Shown: piece after piece, positions 20,410 through 29,427 of the stretch
Layout of the letters: each line of letters starts with the position of its first letter
Position numbering within the stretch: the first letter of the stretch is position 1
NCBI GenBank assembly: GCA_050249615.1
Contig: JBFWQE010000024.1
Location: 1 to 49,218, forward strand
Source of the DNA: VFZN01 sp050249615
GTDB lineage: Bacteria; Acidobacteriota; Vicinamibacteria; Vicinamibacterales; UBA2999
Length of the DNA stretch: 49,218 nucleotides
Reading direction: 5' to 3'
The notes under the pieces: generated by a model
Database searches by the model: none
Told to the model about the DNA's origin: nothing
The model's input: the letters and a program-made list of their open reading frames with translations, nothing else
Translations under genes and position numbers: made by a program

Positions 20410-21032
20410 TGTTCGGCGCCCCCGGGGCGGCGTCCGCGGACATCGTCGTCTTCACGACGGGGCGGACCATGTCGGTGGCGGCGACCCGGATCGATGGCGA
20501 CCGGCTTACCGTGACGTTGCGGGACGGGGGCGAGGCGAGCTTCCCGGCAGGGCTGGTCGCGCGGGTGGATCCCGACGAGATGCCGTATCCGGAGCCGGCG
20601 ACGCCGGCGCCAGCCGAGGCGGCTCCGGTTGCCGCGGGCGTCGACGACACCGTGCTGGCCTCGAGGCCGTTTGCCGACATCATCGCCACGGCGGCGGCGG
20701 CTCACGGCGTGGATGCCCGCATCGTGCATGCCGTCATCGAAGCGGAGTCGAACTACCAGCCGCGCGCGCGCTCGCGCAAGGGGGCCAAGGGGCTCATGCA
20801 GCTGATGCCGGCCACGGCCCGGCAGTACGCCGTGCGGGATCCCTATGACCCGCGAACGAACGTCGAAGCGGGGGTCCGCCACCTGAAGGACCTGCTCAGC
20901 CGGTTCGACCTCGGCCTGGCGCTGGCGGCCTACAACGCCGGCGAAGCCACCGTGCGCCGGTATGGCGGCGTGCCACCCTTCGCCGAGACGCGCAACTACG
21001 TCGCCCGCATTCTCCGACGGGTGGGCCGGTAG
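20268..21032 (+). CDS. Secreted lytic transglycosylase, SLT domain
   Basis: A 254-residue protein. The C-terminal SLT/GH23 domain (about 135-254) has the catalytic Glu in AVIEAESNYQPRARS, then GAKGLMQLMPATARQ and LALAAYNAGEATVRRYGG. An N-terminal hydrophobic stretch (about 33-55, SLLPFALCLFGAPGAASA) is a plausible signal peptide with an unusually long n-region; only the ATG at 20268 or the GTG two codons later can start it. Residues 57-100 form a small beta domain (VVFTTGRTMSV), as in short soluble transglycosylases of this type. The signal-peptide codons coincide with a repeat arm. It lies directly before the secretion/pilus operon and may open the murein for that machine. Confidence 0.88.
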   Translation: MRVTSCADGQQRRASVRTPLVWLPNRRGPSVSSLLSSAFSLLPFALCLFGAPGAASADIVVFTTGRTMSVAATRIDGDRLTVTLRDGGEASFPAGLVARVDPDEMPYPEPATPAPAEAAPVAAGVDDTVLASRPFADIIATAAAAHGVDARIVHAVIEAESNYQPRARSRKGAKGLMQLMPATARQYAVRDPYDPRTNVEAGVRHLKDLLSRFDLGLALAAYNAGEATVRRYGGVPPFAETRNYVARILRRVGR

Positions 21033-21138
21033 GGGCTGACGCTCGACTTTCCACGCCCCCGCTCGGTCTAACCTGGTGGGCCCGGGCGGCTCGTTTCGCC
21101 CGTTTTCGTGTAACATCTTGTAGGACAACCTTTTAGGG

Positions 21139-22350
21139 ATGGAGTTCCGCTGCCGCCTCGGCACCCCGTCGGGCGAGATCATCGAGGGCGTCTACGTCGC
21201 CCAGAGCGAGGCCGCGCTCCGCCGCGAGCTGGAGGAGAAGGGACTGCACGTCCTGTCGCTCCGGGAGCGCGGGGCGCTCATCGGCCTGTCGTTCGGCGGG
21301 CGCCGCCACAAGATCGCGAGGCACGAGTTCCTGGTGTTCAACCAGGAGCTGGCGACCCTGCTCAAGGCCGGCATGCCGCTGGTGCAGTCGCTGGACATCC
21401 TGCGGATGAGGCTGTCGAACCCCGTCTTCAAGGCCGTCCTGGACGATGTGCACGAGAAGGTGCGGGGAGGCACGGCCCTCTCGGACGCGTTCATGGCGCA
21501 CGGGGAGCACTTTCCCAGCGTCTACACCGCGTCGCTGATGGCGGGCGAGCGGTCGGGCAACCTCGACGCGGTCCTGCGCCGCTACGTGGCCTACACCAAG
21601 GTCATCGACACCGTGCGCACGAAATCGATCTCGGCGCTCGTGTACCCGGCCATCCTCATCGTGCTCGCCCTCGTGCTGGTGGGGATCATCGTGATCAAGG
21701 TGGTGCCCACGTTCTCGGACTTCTACAGCAGCTTCGGCGCGCAACTGCCGGTGTCCACGCGCATCATCGTGGCCGTGTCCGACGTCGTGCGCGCGCAGCT
21801 CTGGCCGCTGCTCGCCGGGCTGGTGATCGGCGCGTTCGCGTTCCGGGCGTGGCTGAAGAGCCCCGGACAGAAGGCGCGCTTCGACCGGATCGTGCTGCGG
21901 CTGCCGGGCATCGGGCCGAGCATGCACAAGTTCGCCACGTCGCAGCTGGCGCGGACGCTCGCCACCCTGCTCGGGGGCGGCATTCCGCTGGTGAACGCGC
22001 TCGACATCGCGTCGAAGTCCACGGGCAATCGCCACATGGGCCAGGAGCTCGAGCTGGTGGCGCAGAAGGTCCGCGAGGGGCAGGGGTTCGCGAGCACGCT
22101 GCTCGAGCGGCGGACCGTGCCGGACGTCGCCATCAAGATGATCGAGGTCGGCGAGAGCACCGGGGCGCTCCAGGAGATGCTCAACAGCTTGGCCGACTTC
22201 TACGACGAGGAGATCGAAACCGAGGTGAGCCGGTTCGTGACGCTCATCGAGCCGGCGCTGCTGGTCATCATGGGCGTGGTGATCGCCGCGATCGTGCTGG
22301 CGCTCTACATGCCGCTCTTCCAGCTCACCTCGGTCCTGGGGAACCGCTGA
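21139..22350 (+). CDS. Type II secretion / type IV pilus inner-membrane platform protein (GspF/PilC)
   Basis: A 403-residue polytopic protein with two GspF domains (about 70-190 and 270-395), each with the family pattern (LVFNQELATLLKAGMPLVQS and ATSQLARTLATLLGGGIPLV), and three hydrophobic segments ending in LVIMGVVIAAIVLALYMPLF. It anchors the assembly ATPase and pulls pseudopilins out of the membrane. It is the first gene of a run of eight tightly packed genes. The stop overlaps the next ATG by one base (TGATG). A weak TAACAT hexamer at 21111-21116 might be the -10 of the operon. Confidence 0.93.
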   Translation: MEFRCRLGTPSGEIIEGVYVAQSEAALRRELEEKGLHVLSLRERGALIGLSFGGRRHKIARHEFLVFNQELATLLKAGMPLVQSLDILRMRLSNPVFKAVLDDVHEKVRGGTALSDAFMAHGEHFPSVYTASLMAGERSGNLDAVLRRYVAYTKVIDTVRTKSISALVYPAILIVLALVLVGIIVIKVVPTFSDFYSSFGAQLPVSTRIIVAVSDVVRAQLWPLLAGLVIGAFAFRAWLKSPGQKARFDRIVLRLPGIGPSMHKFATSQLARTLATLLGGGIPLVNALDIASKSTGNRHMGQELELVAQKVREGQGFASTLLERRTVPDVAIKMIEVGESTGALQEMLNSLADFYDEEIETEVSRFVTLIEPALLVIMGVVIAAIVLALYMPLFQLTSVLGNR

Positions 22351-24020
22351 TGGACGTCACCCGGCACGCCGACACCGAAGCGCTCGACCCCGAGTCGCTC
22401 ATCGAGGAACCCGCCGAGTCGGCGGCCTCCCAGGCGGCGCGCAGCGCGGAGACCGACCAGGCCCGCCGGCTGGCGGAGCGCTACCGGCTCGAGTTCCTGG
22501 ACATGGCGGACTTCCGGATCGACCAGGAGCTGTTCCGGTCGATCCCGGCCGACCTGATGCTGCGCTACGGGTTCGTCCCCAGCCGCCGCGAGGGCAAGGC
22601 CATGGTGATCGTGGTCTCGGACCCGACCGACCTGCCGATGATCGACGAGCTGAGCGTGCTGCTCGGCACGCCCATCAAGGTGATGGTGGGGGCGCGCTCG
22701 GCCATCGAGTCGATTCTCAAGAAGAGCGAGAGCTCGCAGCGGCTGCTGGACGAGGCGACCGAGGAGTTCCAGATCCAGGTGCTGCGCGAGGACGAGGGCG
22801 GAGAGGACAACCTCAGCCTCGAGCGGCTGACCAGCGACGACAGCCCGATCATCAAGCTGGTGCACCGGACGATCTTCACGGCCATCCAGCGCCGCGCGAG
22901 CGACATCCACATCGAGACGCAGGACGACGCGGTGCACGTGAAGTACCGGGTGGACGGCGTGCTGCAGCCGGCGATGCGGCCCATCGCCAAGCGCTTCCAC
23001 AGCTCGATCATCTCGCGCATCAAGGTGATGGCCGAGCTCGACATCGCCGAGAAGCGCGTGCCGCAGGACGGGCGTTTCAAGCTGAAAGTGCCGGGCAAGA
23101 CCATCGACTTCCGCGTCTCGATCATGCCGAGCGCGCACGGCGAGGACGCGGTCATCCGCATCCTCGACAAGCAGTCGATCAGCGAGCAGTTCACCGAGCT
23201 CCGGCTGGACATCCTGGGGTTCCCGGATCTCGAGCTCCGGCGCTTCCGGAAGTACATCCGCGAGCCGTACGGGATGGTGCTGGTCACCGGGCCGACCGGC
23301 TCGGGCAAGACGACCACCCTGTACGCGGCGCTGGCGGAGATCAGGTCGATCGAGGACAAGATCATCACGATCGAGGACCCGGTCGAGTACCAGCTGCGCG
23401 GCATCACGCAGATCCCGATCAACGAGAAGAAGGGGCTGACGTTCGCGCGCGGGCTGCGGTCCATCCTGCGCCACGACCCGGACAAGATCATGGTGGGCGA
23501 GATTCGCGACCCCGAGACGGCGCAGATTGCGATCCAGTCGGCGCTGACGGGCCACCTGGTCTTCACCACCGTGCACGCCAACAACGTGTTCGACGTGCTG
23601 GGGCGCTTCCTCAACATGGGCGTGGAGCCCTACCAGTTCATCTCGGCCCTGAACTGCGTGATGGCCCAGCGCCTGGTGCGCCGCATCTGCGAGTCGTGCA
23701 AGCGAGAGGCCGAGTACGACACGGAGCTGCTCATCGAGTCGGGGCTGAACCCGGCGCTCGCCACCTCGCACGTGTTCCACGAGGGCGCCGGGTGCATCGA
23801 GTGCAACGGCACCGGTTTCAAGGGCCGCATGGCGATCTGCGAGCTGCTGGACCTCACCGACAACATCCGGGAGATCATCCTCGACCGGCGGCCCATTTCG
23901 GAGGTCAAGCGGGCCGCCAAGGAACAGGGCATGCGCTTCCTGCGCGAGTCGGCGGTCGAGCGCGTGATGCACGGCCTCACCACCCTGCGCGAGATCAACA
24001 AGGTGACCTTCGTCGAATGA
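22350..24020 (+). CDS. Type II secretion / pilus assembly ATPase (GspE/PilB)
   Basis: A 556-residue hexameric motor ATPase. An N-terminal MshEN-like domain (about 35-140) is followed by the GspE core with TGPTGSGKTTTLYAAL (Walker A), the Asp box IITIEDPVEYQL, Walker B IMVGEIRDPETAQIA and the His box GHLVFTTVHANN. A tetracysteine zinc motif (CESC and CIEC) lies near the C-terminus. It is closer to extension ATPases than to PilT. It overlaps GspF by one base and the PilM-like gene by four, so it is translated as part of the same operon. Confidence 0.96.
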   Translation: MDVTRHADTEALDPESLIEEPAESAASQAARSAETDQARRLAERYRLEFLDMADFRIDQELFRSIPADLMLRYGFVPSRREGKAMVIVVSDPTDLPMIDELSVLLGTPIKVMVGARSAIESILKKSESSQRLLDEATEEFQIQVLREDEGGEDNLSLERLTSDDSPIIKLVHRTIFTAIQRRASDIHIETQDDAVHVKYRVDGVLQPAMRPIAKRFHSSIISRIKVMAELDIAEKRVPQDGRFKLKVPGKTIDFRVSIMPSAHGEDAVIRILDKQSISEQFTELRLDILGFPDLELRRFRKYIREPYGMVLVTGPTGSGKTTTLYAALAEIRSIEDKIITIEDPVEYQLRGITQIPINEKKGLTFARGLRSILRHDPDKIMVGEIRDPETAQIAIQSALTGHLVFTTVHANNVFDVLGRFLNMGVEPYQFISALNCVMAQRLVRRICESCKREAEYDTELLIESGLNPALATSHVFHEGAGCIECNGTGFKGRMAICELLDLTDNIREIILDRRPISEVKRAAKEQGMRFLRESAVERVMHGLTTLREINKVTFVE

Positions 24021-24907
24021 GCCTCCTCGACTGGCTGGCAGCGACCCCTCCCGACGTGGCGGTGGCCATCGATCGGGGACACGTGGCGGCCGCGCGACTC
24101 GACTGGCGCGGCGGGCGGCCGGTCGTCGCCGCCGAGGCGTTCGAGGCCCTCCCCGCCGGCGCCGTGACGCCGGCGCTCGCCGCGCCCAACATGCCCGACA
24201 CCGGTGCGGTCGGCGCCGTCGTGTCGCGCGTGCTGGACCAGCTCGGCGGACGCACGTCGCGCGTGGCGCTCGTCGTGCCCGACCCGGTGGTGAAGGTGTC
24301 GCTGGTGCGCCTGGAGAAGGTGCCCCAGCGGGTGGCCGACCTGCGCGAGATCGTGCGCTGGCAGGTGAAGAAGAGCTCGCCGTTCCCGGTGGAGCAGGCC
24401 GTCCTCAGCATCAGCCCGGGCGAGGCGTCGGCCGACGGCGGCCGGGAGTTCGTCGTGGCCCTGGCGCGCGAGGACGTGATCCGGCAGTACGAGCAGGCAT
24501 GCGCGATGGCGCGCGCGCATGCCGGTCTCGTCGACGTGGCGACGTTCGGCGTCGTCGGCAGCCTGCTGGCGGGCGGGGCGCCCTCGGGCGACTGGCTGGT
24601 CGTGCACGTGGCGGAGTCGTTCACGACGGTCGCCGTCATGCGCGGCGAACGGCTGATCTTCTTCCGGACCCGGTCCGACGAATCGGAGGGAACGCTCGGC
24701 GACCTCATCCACCAGACCGCGATGTACTACGAGGACCGGCTCCAGGGCACGGGGCTCTCGCAGGTGTGGCTGGCGGGGCCGGAGTCCATGACCGCCGAGG
24801 TGCAACAGGATCTCGAGACGCGGCTGTCCACGCGGGTGGAGGCCGTTCCTGCCGGGGCCACGGCGGCGCTGGTCGGCGTGCTCGCCCGCGAACGGAAGGC
24901 GGCCTGA
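24017..24907 (+). CDS. PilM-like actin-fold protein
   Basis: A 296-residue protein beginning LLDWLAATPPDVAVAIDRGH and containing VKVSLVRLEKVPQRVADL and VRWQVKKSSPFPVEQA, the latter typical of PilM family members that bind the cytoplasmic N-terminus of PilN. VVHVAESFTTVAVMRGERL and the C-terminal AGPESM/AALVGVLARE regions fit the second subdomain of the actin/FtsA fold. It starts within the GspE stop (ATGA). Gene order E-M-N-O matches PilMNO modules rather than the fused GspL of classical type II secretion. Confidence 0.85.
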   Translation: MSLLDWLAATPPDVAVAIDRGHVAAARLDWRGGRPVVAAEAFEALPAGAVTPALAAPNMPDTGAVGAVVSRVLDQLGGRTSRVALVVPDPVVKVSLVRLEKVPQRVADLREIVRWQVKKSSPFPVEQAVLSISPGEASADGGREFVVALAREDVIRQYEQACAMARAHAGLVDVATFGVVGSLLAGGAPSGDWLVVHVAESFTTVAVMRGERLIFFRTRSDESEGTLGDLIHQTAMYYEDRLQGTGLSQVWLAGPESMTAEVQQDLETRLSTRVEAVPAGATAALVGVLARERKAA

Positions 24908-24908
24908 C

Positions 24909-25556
24909 GTGCTGGGCGCCAACCTCTCGACCCGGCCGTTCTACAACGAGCGCCTGGTGCGCGTGGTGCTCGGCCTGGTCACGCTGGCCGCCATCGGCCT
25001 GACGGGCTACAACGTCGCGCGGGTTCTCTCCCTCCGGTCGGAGGGCGCCGAGGCCCGGGGCCAGGCCGAGGCGGCCACGCGCGAAGCGGGCCGGCTGCGC
25101 GGCGAGGCGCTCCGGATCCGCCAGACGATCAACCGCGAGCAGCTCGCCGCCGTCCAGCTCGCCGCCCGGGAAGCCAACCAGTTGATCGACCGGCGCACGT
25201 TCTCGTGGACCGATCTGTTCAATCAGTTCGAGCGCACCTTGCCGTCCGGCGCGCGCATCACCGCCGTCACCCCGCAGATCGACTCGGATGGACGGATGAT
25301 GGTGGCGGTGTCCGTCGTGTCACGCCGCGTCGAGGACCTCGACGCGTTCATCGAGGCCCTGGAGAAGACCGGCCGGTTCAGCGAGGTGCTGTCGCGGCAG
25401 GAAACGGCCCAGGAGGACGGGACCCTGATGTCCGTCATCCAGGGGTACTACCGGCCATCGGCAGCCACGCCGGCCCCGGCCGAGGCCGCCGACGCGCTGC
25501 CGGCCTCCCCGCCGGCGCCCGCACCCGCCGAGGCGCGGGCCGAGGTGCCGCGATGA
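24909..25556 (+). CDS. PilN-like inner-membrane protein
   Basis: A 215-residue protein with NLSTRPFYNERLVR at the N-terminus, the region that docks on PilM. One membrane helix (about 17-37), a coiled coil (about 40-85) and a ferredoxin-like periplasmic domain follow (SGARITAVTPQI and FIEALEKTGRFSEVLSRQE). The C-terminal 40 residues are Pro/Ala-rich. The start is GTG, two bases after the PilM stop. Together with PilM and PilO it should form the alignment complex linking the inner-membrane platform to the secretin. Confidence 0.82.
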   Translation: MLGANLSTRPFYNERLVRVVLGLVTLAAIGLTGYNVARVLSLRSEGAEARGQAEAATREAGRLRGEALRIRQTINREQLAAVQLAAREANQLIDRRTFSWTDLFNQFERTLPSGARITAVTPQIDSDGRMMVAVSVVSRRVEDLDAFIEALEKTGRFSEVLSRQETAQEDGTLMSVIQGYYRPSAATPAPAEAADALPASPPAPAPAEARAEVPR

Positions 25557-26155
25557 AGGCGCAGTTCGGCATGGCCGAAGCGGTGCCGCTGTCGCGGGTG
25601 GTGGGCGACTACCGGCTCTGGATCGTGACGCTGGCGGTGGCGATCGTCGCGAATCTCGGTGTCCTCCTGTTCGTGGTGCTGCCGCTGTCGGCGTCCACCG
25701 ACGCCGGCGCGCGCCGGGCGGCGGCCGCCATCGAGGACCGGGCCGCCGCAGAGGCCGAGCTGCAGGCGGCGGAGCAGACGCGCGATGGCCAGTCGCAAGC
25801 CGCGCGGGACCTCGAACGCTTCTACGGCGAGATCCTGCCCGCGGACGTGGCCACGGCGCGCCGCCTGACGCACCTCCGCCTGAGCCAGATGGCGCGCGAG
25901 CACGACGTGACATTCGAGCGCAGCTCCGCCGCGCCGGAGGTCCTGCGCGACTCCACGCTCGAGCGGCTCCACGTGAGCTACGCGCTGAGCGGCGACTACG
26001 AGGACATCCGCGCGTTCATCTACGAAATCGAGACGGCGCCAGACTTCCTGGTCATCGACAACGTCTTTCTGGCGGAGGGAACCGGCGCCCAGGCGGCGCT
26101 GACGCTGTCGCTCGATCTCTCCACGTATTACCGGGCCTCCCGCGATGCACGCTGA
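25553..26155 (+). CDS. PilO-like inner-membrane protein
   Basis: A 200-residue protein with a single membrane helix (about 20-42), a coiled coil (about 50-85) and a C-terminal ferredoxin-like domain ending GDYEDIRAFIYEIETAPDFL and LDLSTYYRA, as in PilO/GspM proteins. It starts inside the PilN stop codon (ATGA) and overlaps the next gene by 11 bases. The assignment rests mostly on layout and gene order. Confidence 0.78.
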   Translation: MKAQFGMAEAVPLSRVVGDYRLWIVTLAVAIVANLGVLLFVVLPLSASTDAGARRAAAAIEDRAAAEAELQAAEQTRDGQSQAARDLERFYGEILPADVATARRLTHLRLSQMAREHDVTFERSSAAPEVLRDSTLERLHVSYALSGDYEDIRAFIYEIETAPDFLVIDNVFLAEGTGAQAALTLSLDLSTYYRASRDAR

Positions 26156-26705
26156 CCGCCGCACCCTGCTCACCGTGGCGGTCCTGGTCCTGGTGCTCGG
26201 CGCTGTGGCCTGGACGTTCTTCGGCCCGTCCGCGCCGGCCCCCCCGGTCGTCGCCCAGGGCAACGGACGGCGGAGCACCGCCGGAGAGCCGTTGCCGTCG
26301 GCTGAGGCGGTCCGGCTGGGGGACCTGGACGTGGCGCGGGCAAGGCCCGCCGAGACGACGCGGGATCCGTTCCGGTTCGAGGCGCGGGCCACCCCGGCCG
26401 GCGGATCGGCGCCGGGATCGGCGCCGGTGTTCGCGCCGGTGCCTGCCGCGCCCGCCGGGCCGGCCGAGCCCACCGGCCCCCCGCCACCGCCGCCGATCGC
26501 GCTGAAGTTCATCGGCGTGGTGGAGACGGCGGATGGCCTGAAGCTCGCGGTGCTCAGCCAGGGTGAGGGCCGCGCGCCGATGCACGGCAGGGAAGGGGAT
26601 ATCATCGACGGCCGATACCGGATCCTGAAGATCGGGACCGAGTCGATCGAGATGGCCTATCTCGATGGACGTGGCCGGCAGACCATCCGGCTCACGGGGC
26701 AGTGA
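26145..26705 (+). CDS. PilP/GspC-like periplasmic linker protein
   Basis: A 186-residue protein with an N-terminal membrane anchor (about 7-27), a long Pro/Ala-rich spacer (about 30-120) and a compact C-terminal beta domain (IALKFIGVVETADGLKLAV to RQTIRLTGQ). That layout resembles the homology region of GspC or PilP, which contacts the secretin N-domains. The phrase DGRYRILKIGTESIEMAYLD fits such folds. It overlaps PilO by 11 bases and lies just before the secretin gene. Sequence similarity to named families is weak by eye. Confidence 0.62.
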   Translation: MHADRRTLLTVAVLVLVLGAVAWTFFGPSAPAPPVVAQGNGRRSTAGEPLPSAEAVRLGDLDVARARPAETTRDPFRFEARATPAGGSAPGSAPVFAPVPAAPAGPAEPTGPPPPPPIALKFIGVVETADGLKLAVLSQGEGRAPMHGREGDIIDGRYRILKIGTESIEMAYLDGRGRQTIRLTGQ

Positions 26706-26715
26706 GTGAGCCGGA

Positions 26716-26751
26716 GGTGAGAAGGCGGAAGGCAGAAGGCGGAAGGCAGAC
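26716..26751 (+). repeat. Heptamer repeat (AGGCRGA) in the spacer before the secretin gene
   Basis: Units GAAGGCG/GAAGGCA alternate about five times in the 107-bp gap between the PilP-like and secretin genes. The same heptamer type appears in the arms around the SLT gene at 20208-20409. This is the only sizeable break in an otherwise overlapping operon. Confidence 0.75.
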
Positions 26752-26812
26752 GTGACGAGGGACGCTGGGCGCAGCACGCACGGGATGGGACACCCACTTG
26801 TCTGAGAGCGGC

Positions 26813-29425
26813 ATGACGTTGACACTGGCAGGGCGAACGCTGGCCGTGCTGGCCCTGGCGGCCATCGTCGCGGGCTGCGCGACCGGGCGGGCGTACACGC
26901 GCGGGCAGGAGGCGGCGAAGGCCGGTGACTGGGACTCGGCCGTGGGCTTCTACCGCCAGGCGCTGCAGGACGATCCCGATCGCCCCGACTACAAGATCGC
27001 GCTCGAGCGCGCGATGCTGGCGGCCGCGCAGATGTACATCGCCCGCGCCCGGGCTTTCGAGGCCGCGAACCAGCCCGAGGACGCGGTCCGGGCCTATCGC
27101 AAGGCGCTGGAGTTCGAGCCGTCGAACCGGCCGGTGGTGCAGCGGGCCGCTGAGCTCGAGCGGATGCTCCGCGATCGCCTCGAGGCCGCGGCGCCGCGGC
27201 CGGAGATCGAGAAGCTGCGGGAGCAGGCGCGGCGGCAGTCAGCCGAGCCGATCCTCAACCCGTCGAGCCGCGACCCGCTGAGCATCCGCTTCACCAACGC
27301 CGGCATCCGCGACGTCCTCAATTTCATCGGCAACGCGACGGGCATCAACGTCACCTACGACCGCGATTTCCAGGATCGCTCGATCACGCTGACGCTGGAG
27401 GGCGTGACGCTGGAGCAGGCCCTCCGGCAGATCATGATCGCCAACCAGCTCTTCTACAAGGTGCTGGACGAGCGAACGATCATCGTGGCGGCCGACACGA
27501 CGCAGAAGCGGACGCAGTACGAGGAGCAGGTGATCCGCACGTTCTTCATCTCGCACGCCGACGCGACGGAGATCTCGCAGCTGCTCACCGGCATCGTGCG
27601 CGTGGCGGGCGTGGCCATCCAGCCGACGATCGTCGCCAACAAGACGACCAACACCATCACGGTGCGGGCGACGGCCTCGGTGGTCGAGATCGTGGAGCGG
27701 ATGATCGCCGCCAACGACAAGCCGCGGGCCGAGGTCGTGGTGGACGTGCAGATCCTCGAGGTGAACCGCGAACGCGCGAAGCAATACGGGTTGAACCTCG
27801 CGGACTACCAGGTGACCGGGATCTTCTCGCCGGAGACGACCCCCGGGGACGCGCCCTTCAACCTGAACACCATCTCCACGGGCATCAGCACGGCGGACTT
27901 CTATCTCTCGGTGCCCGCGGCCGTGATGAAGTTCCTGGAGAGCGACTCGTCCACCAAGGCGCTCGCCAAGCCGCAGCTGCGCGGCGTGGAAGGGCAGAAG
28001 CTCACGCTGAACCTCGGCGAGGACGTGCCCGTGCCGAGCACGACGTTCACTCCGATCGCCGGGGGCGGGGTGGCGACGCAGCCGCTCACCTCGTTCGCCT
28101 ACCGCACCGTCGGTGTCATCGTCGAGATGACGCCGCGCGTGACCTACGAGGGCGAGATCATCCTCGAGCTGTCGGTGGAGAGCAGCGCGCGCGGGCAGGA
28201 CACGAACATCGCCGGGCAGAACCTGCCGTCGTTCCTGTCGCGGAAGGTCGTGACGAAGCTGCGCCTGCGCGACGGCGAGTCGAACCTGCTGGCCGGCCTG
28301 CTGCGGGAGGACGAGCGCCGATCCCTGCGCGGCTTCCCGGGCATCCTCCGGCTGCCCATCGTCAAGCAGCTGTTCTCGGCCAACGACGAGTCCATCCGGC
28401 AGTCGGACATCGTGATGCTGCTGACGCCGCGAATCATCCGCACCCACGAGCTCACGGCGACGGACCTGAGCCCCATCTACGTCGGCACGCAGAGCAACAT
28501 GGCGCTGGGCGGCCCGCCGCCGCTCATCAGCGTGGGGGGCGGGGAACCGCCGCCCGCCGGCGCGGGTGCCGGTCCGGGGGCGCCAGGCGCCGCCGCTCCG
28601 GGTGCGCCGGGCACGCCGGCACCAGCCGCACCGACCGCACCGCCGCCGCGGGACCTGCCGCCGACAACCGGTACGCCCGTGACCACGCCGGGCGCCGTCG
28701 GCGTCACGCCGATGCTCCCGCCGGGCTCGTCGCCCATCCCCGGGACGATCGGCGTGCCGGCCCCGCCGGCACAGCCGCCACCGAGCGGGGTGACGATCTT
28801 CCAGCCGGCCGATCCGGCGGCGCCCCCGGGCCAGCCGCCCACGGGTCTGTTCGGGACGCCAGTGACGCCGACGACACCGCCGGCTGGCGCGCCCGGCGCG
28901 CCCGCTGCCCCATCGCCGGGAGGAGTCCCGGCGCCGCCTCCACCGCCTGGCGCCACGCCCGCGGCCCCGGCCGCCCCGGCACCTGCAGGCGCAGTGCCGC
29001 CGGCCGCGACCGACGTGGCCCGCGTCTCGCTGAGCCCGCCGAGCGAGATGCGGGTGGGCAGCGGCCCGTACACCGTGCCCGTATCGATCAGCGGCGCGTC
29101 GCGACTCACCGCCGTCACGGTGTCCATCACGTTCAACCCGGCGCTGCTGCGCGTCCGCAGCGTGTCCGAGGGGACGTTCATGCGGCAGGGCGGCGCGACA
29201 CCGACCTTCACCCAGCAGGTGGATCCCGCCGCGGGCCGGATCGACATCGCCATCGTGCGTGCAGGGGACCAGGTGGGTGCCTCGACGACGGGGCTGCTCG
29301 CGGCCATCCTCCTCGAGCCGGTCGCCGCGGGCACGGGCACGCTGTCGGTCAGCGGGTCGGGGACCGTCGCAGGCGGCGGCGCGGCCACGCTGCAGTTCGC
29401 TCCCGCGGGAGTGGTGGTGCGCTAG
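26813..29425 (+). CDS. Secretin (GspD/PilQ type) with TPR-like N-terminus and C-terminal cohesin-like domain
   Basis: A roughly 870-residue outer-membrane channel protein. It starts with a lipoprotein signal (lipobox VAGC, C22). A helical TPR-like region follows (about 30-135: DWDSAVGFYRQALQDDP, PEDAVRAYRKALEFEPSN), then a short STN/N0-like domain (FTNAGIRDVLNFIGNATGIN), an N-domain and the secretin core (about 300-550, with VPVPSTTFTPIAGG and SDIVMLLTPRII). A Pro/Ala/Gly linker of about 170 residues leads to a domain (about 736-870) with the cohesin pattern (VSITFNPALLRVRSVSEGTF, GLLAAILLEPVA). The ATG at 26813 is preferred over an upstream TTG at 26798 because GAGAGCGG precedes it. Confidence 0.93.
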   Translation: MTLTLAGRTLAVLALAAIVAGCATGRAYTRGQEAAKAGDWDSAVGFYRQALQDDPDRPDYKIALERAMLAAAQMYIARARAFEAANQPEDAVRAYRKALEFEPSNRPVVQRAAELERMLRDRLEAAAPRPEIEKLREQARRQSAEPILNPSSRDPLSIRFTNAGIRDVLNFIGNATGINVTYDRDFQDRSITLTLEGVTLEQALRQIMIANQLFYKVLDERTIIVAADTTQKRTQYEEQVIRTFFISHADATEISQLLTGIVRVAGVAIQPTIVANKTTNTITVRATASVVEIVERMIAANDKPRAEVVVDVQILEVNRERAKQYGLNLADYQVTGIFSPETTPGDAPFNLNTISTGISTADFYLSVPAAVMKFLESDSSTKALAKPQLRGVEGQKLTLNLGEDVPVPSTTFTPIAGGGVATQPLTSFAYRTVGVIVEMTPRVTYEGEIILELSVESSARGQDTNIAGQNLPSFLSRKVVTKLRLRDGESNLLAGLLREDERRSLRGFPGILRLPIVKQLFSANDESIRQSDIVMLLTPRIIRTHELTATDLSPIYVGTQSNMALGGPPPLISVGGGEPPPAGAGAGPGAPGAAAPGAPGTPAPAAPTAPPPRDLPPTTGTPVTTPGAVGVTPMLPPGSSPIPGTIGVPAPPAQPPPSGVTIFQPADPAAPPGQPPTGLFGTPVTPTTPPAGAPGAPAAPSPGGVPAPPPPPGATPAAPAAPAPAGAVPPAATDVARVSLSPPSEMRVGSGPYTVPVSISGASRLTAVTVSITFNPALLRVRSVSEGTFMRQGGATPTFTQQVDPAAGRIDIAIVRAGDQVGASTTGLLAAILLEPVAAGTGTLSVSGSGTVAGGGAATLQFAPAGVVVR

Positions 29426-29427
29426 CC

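Noticed and set aside
26798..26812. TTG start for the secretin
   Set aside because: The ATG 15 bases later has a GAGAGCGG sequence before it and begins the lipoprotein signal directly.
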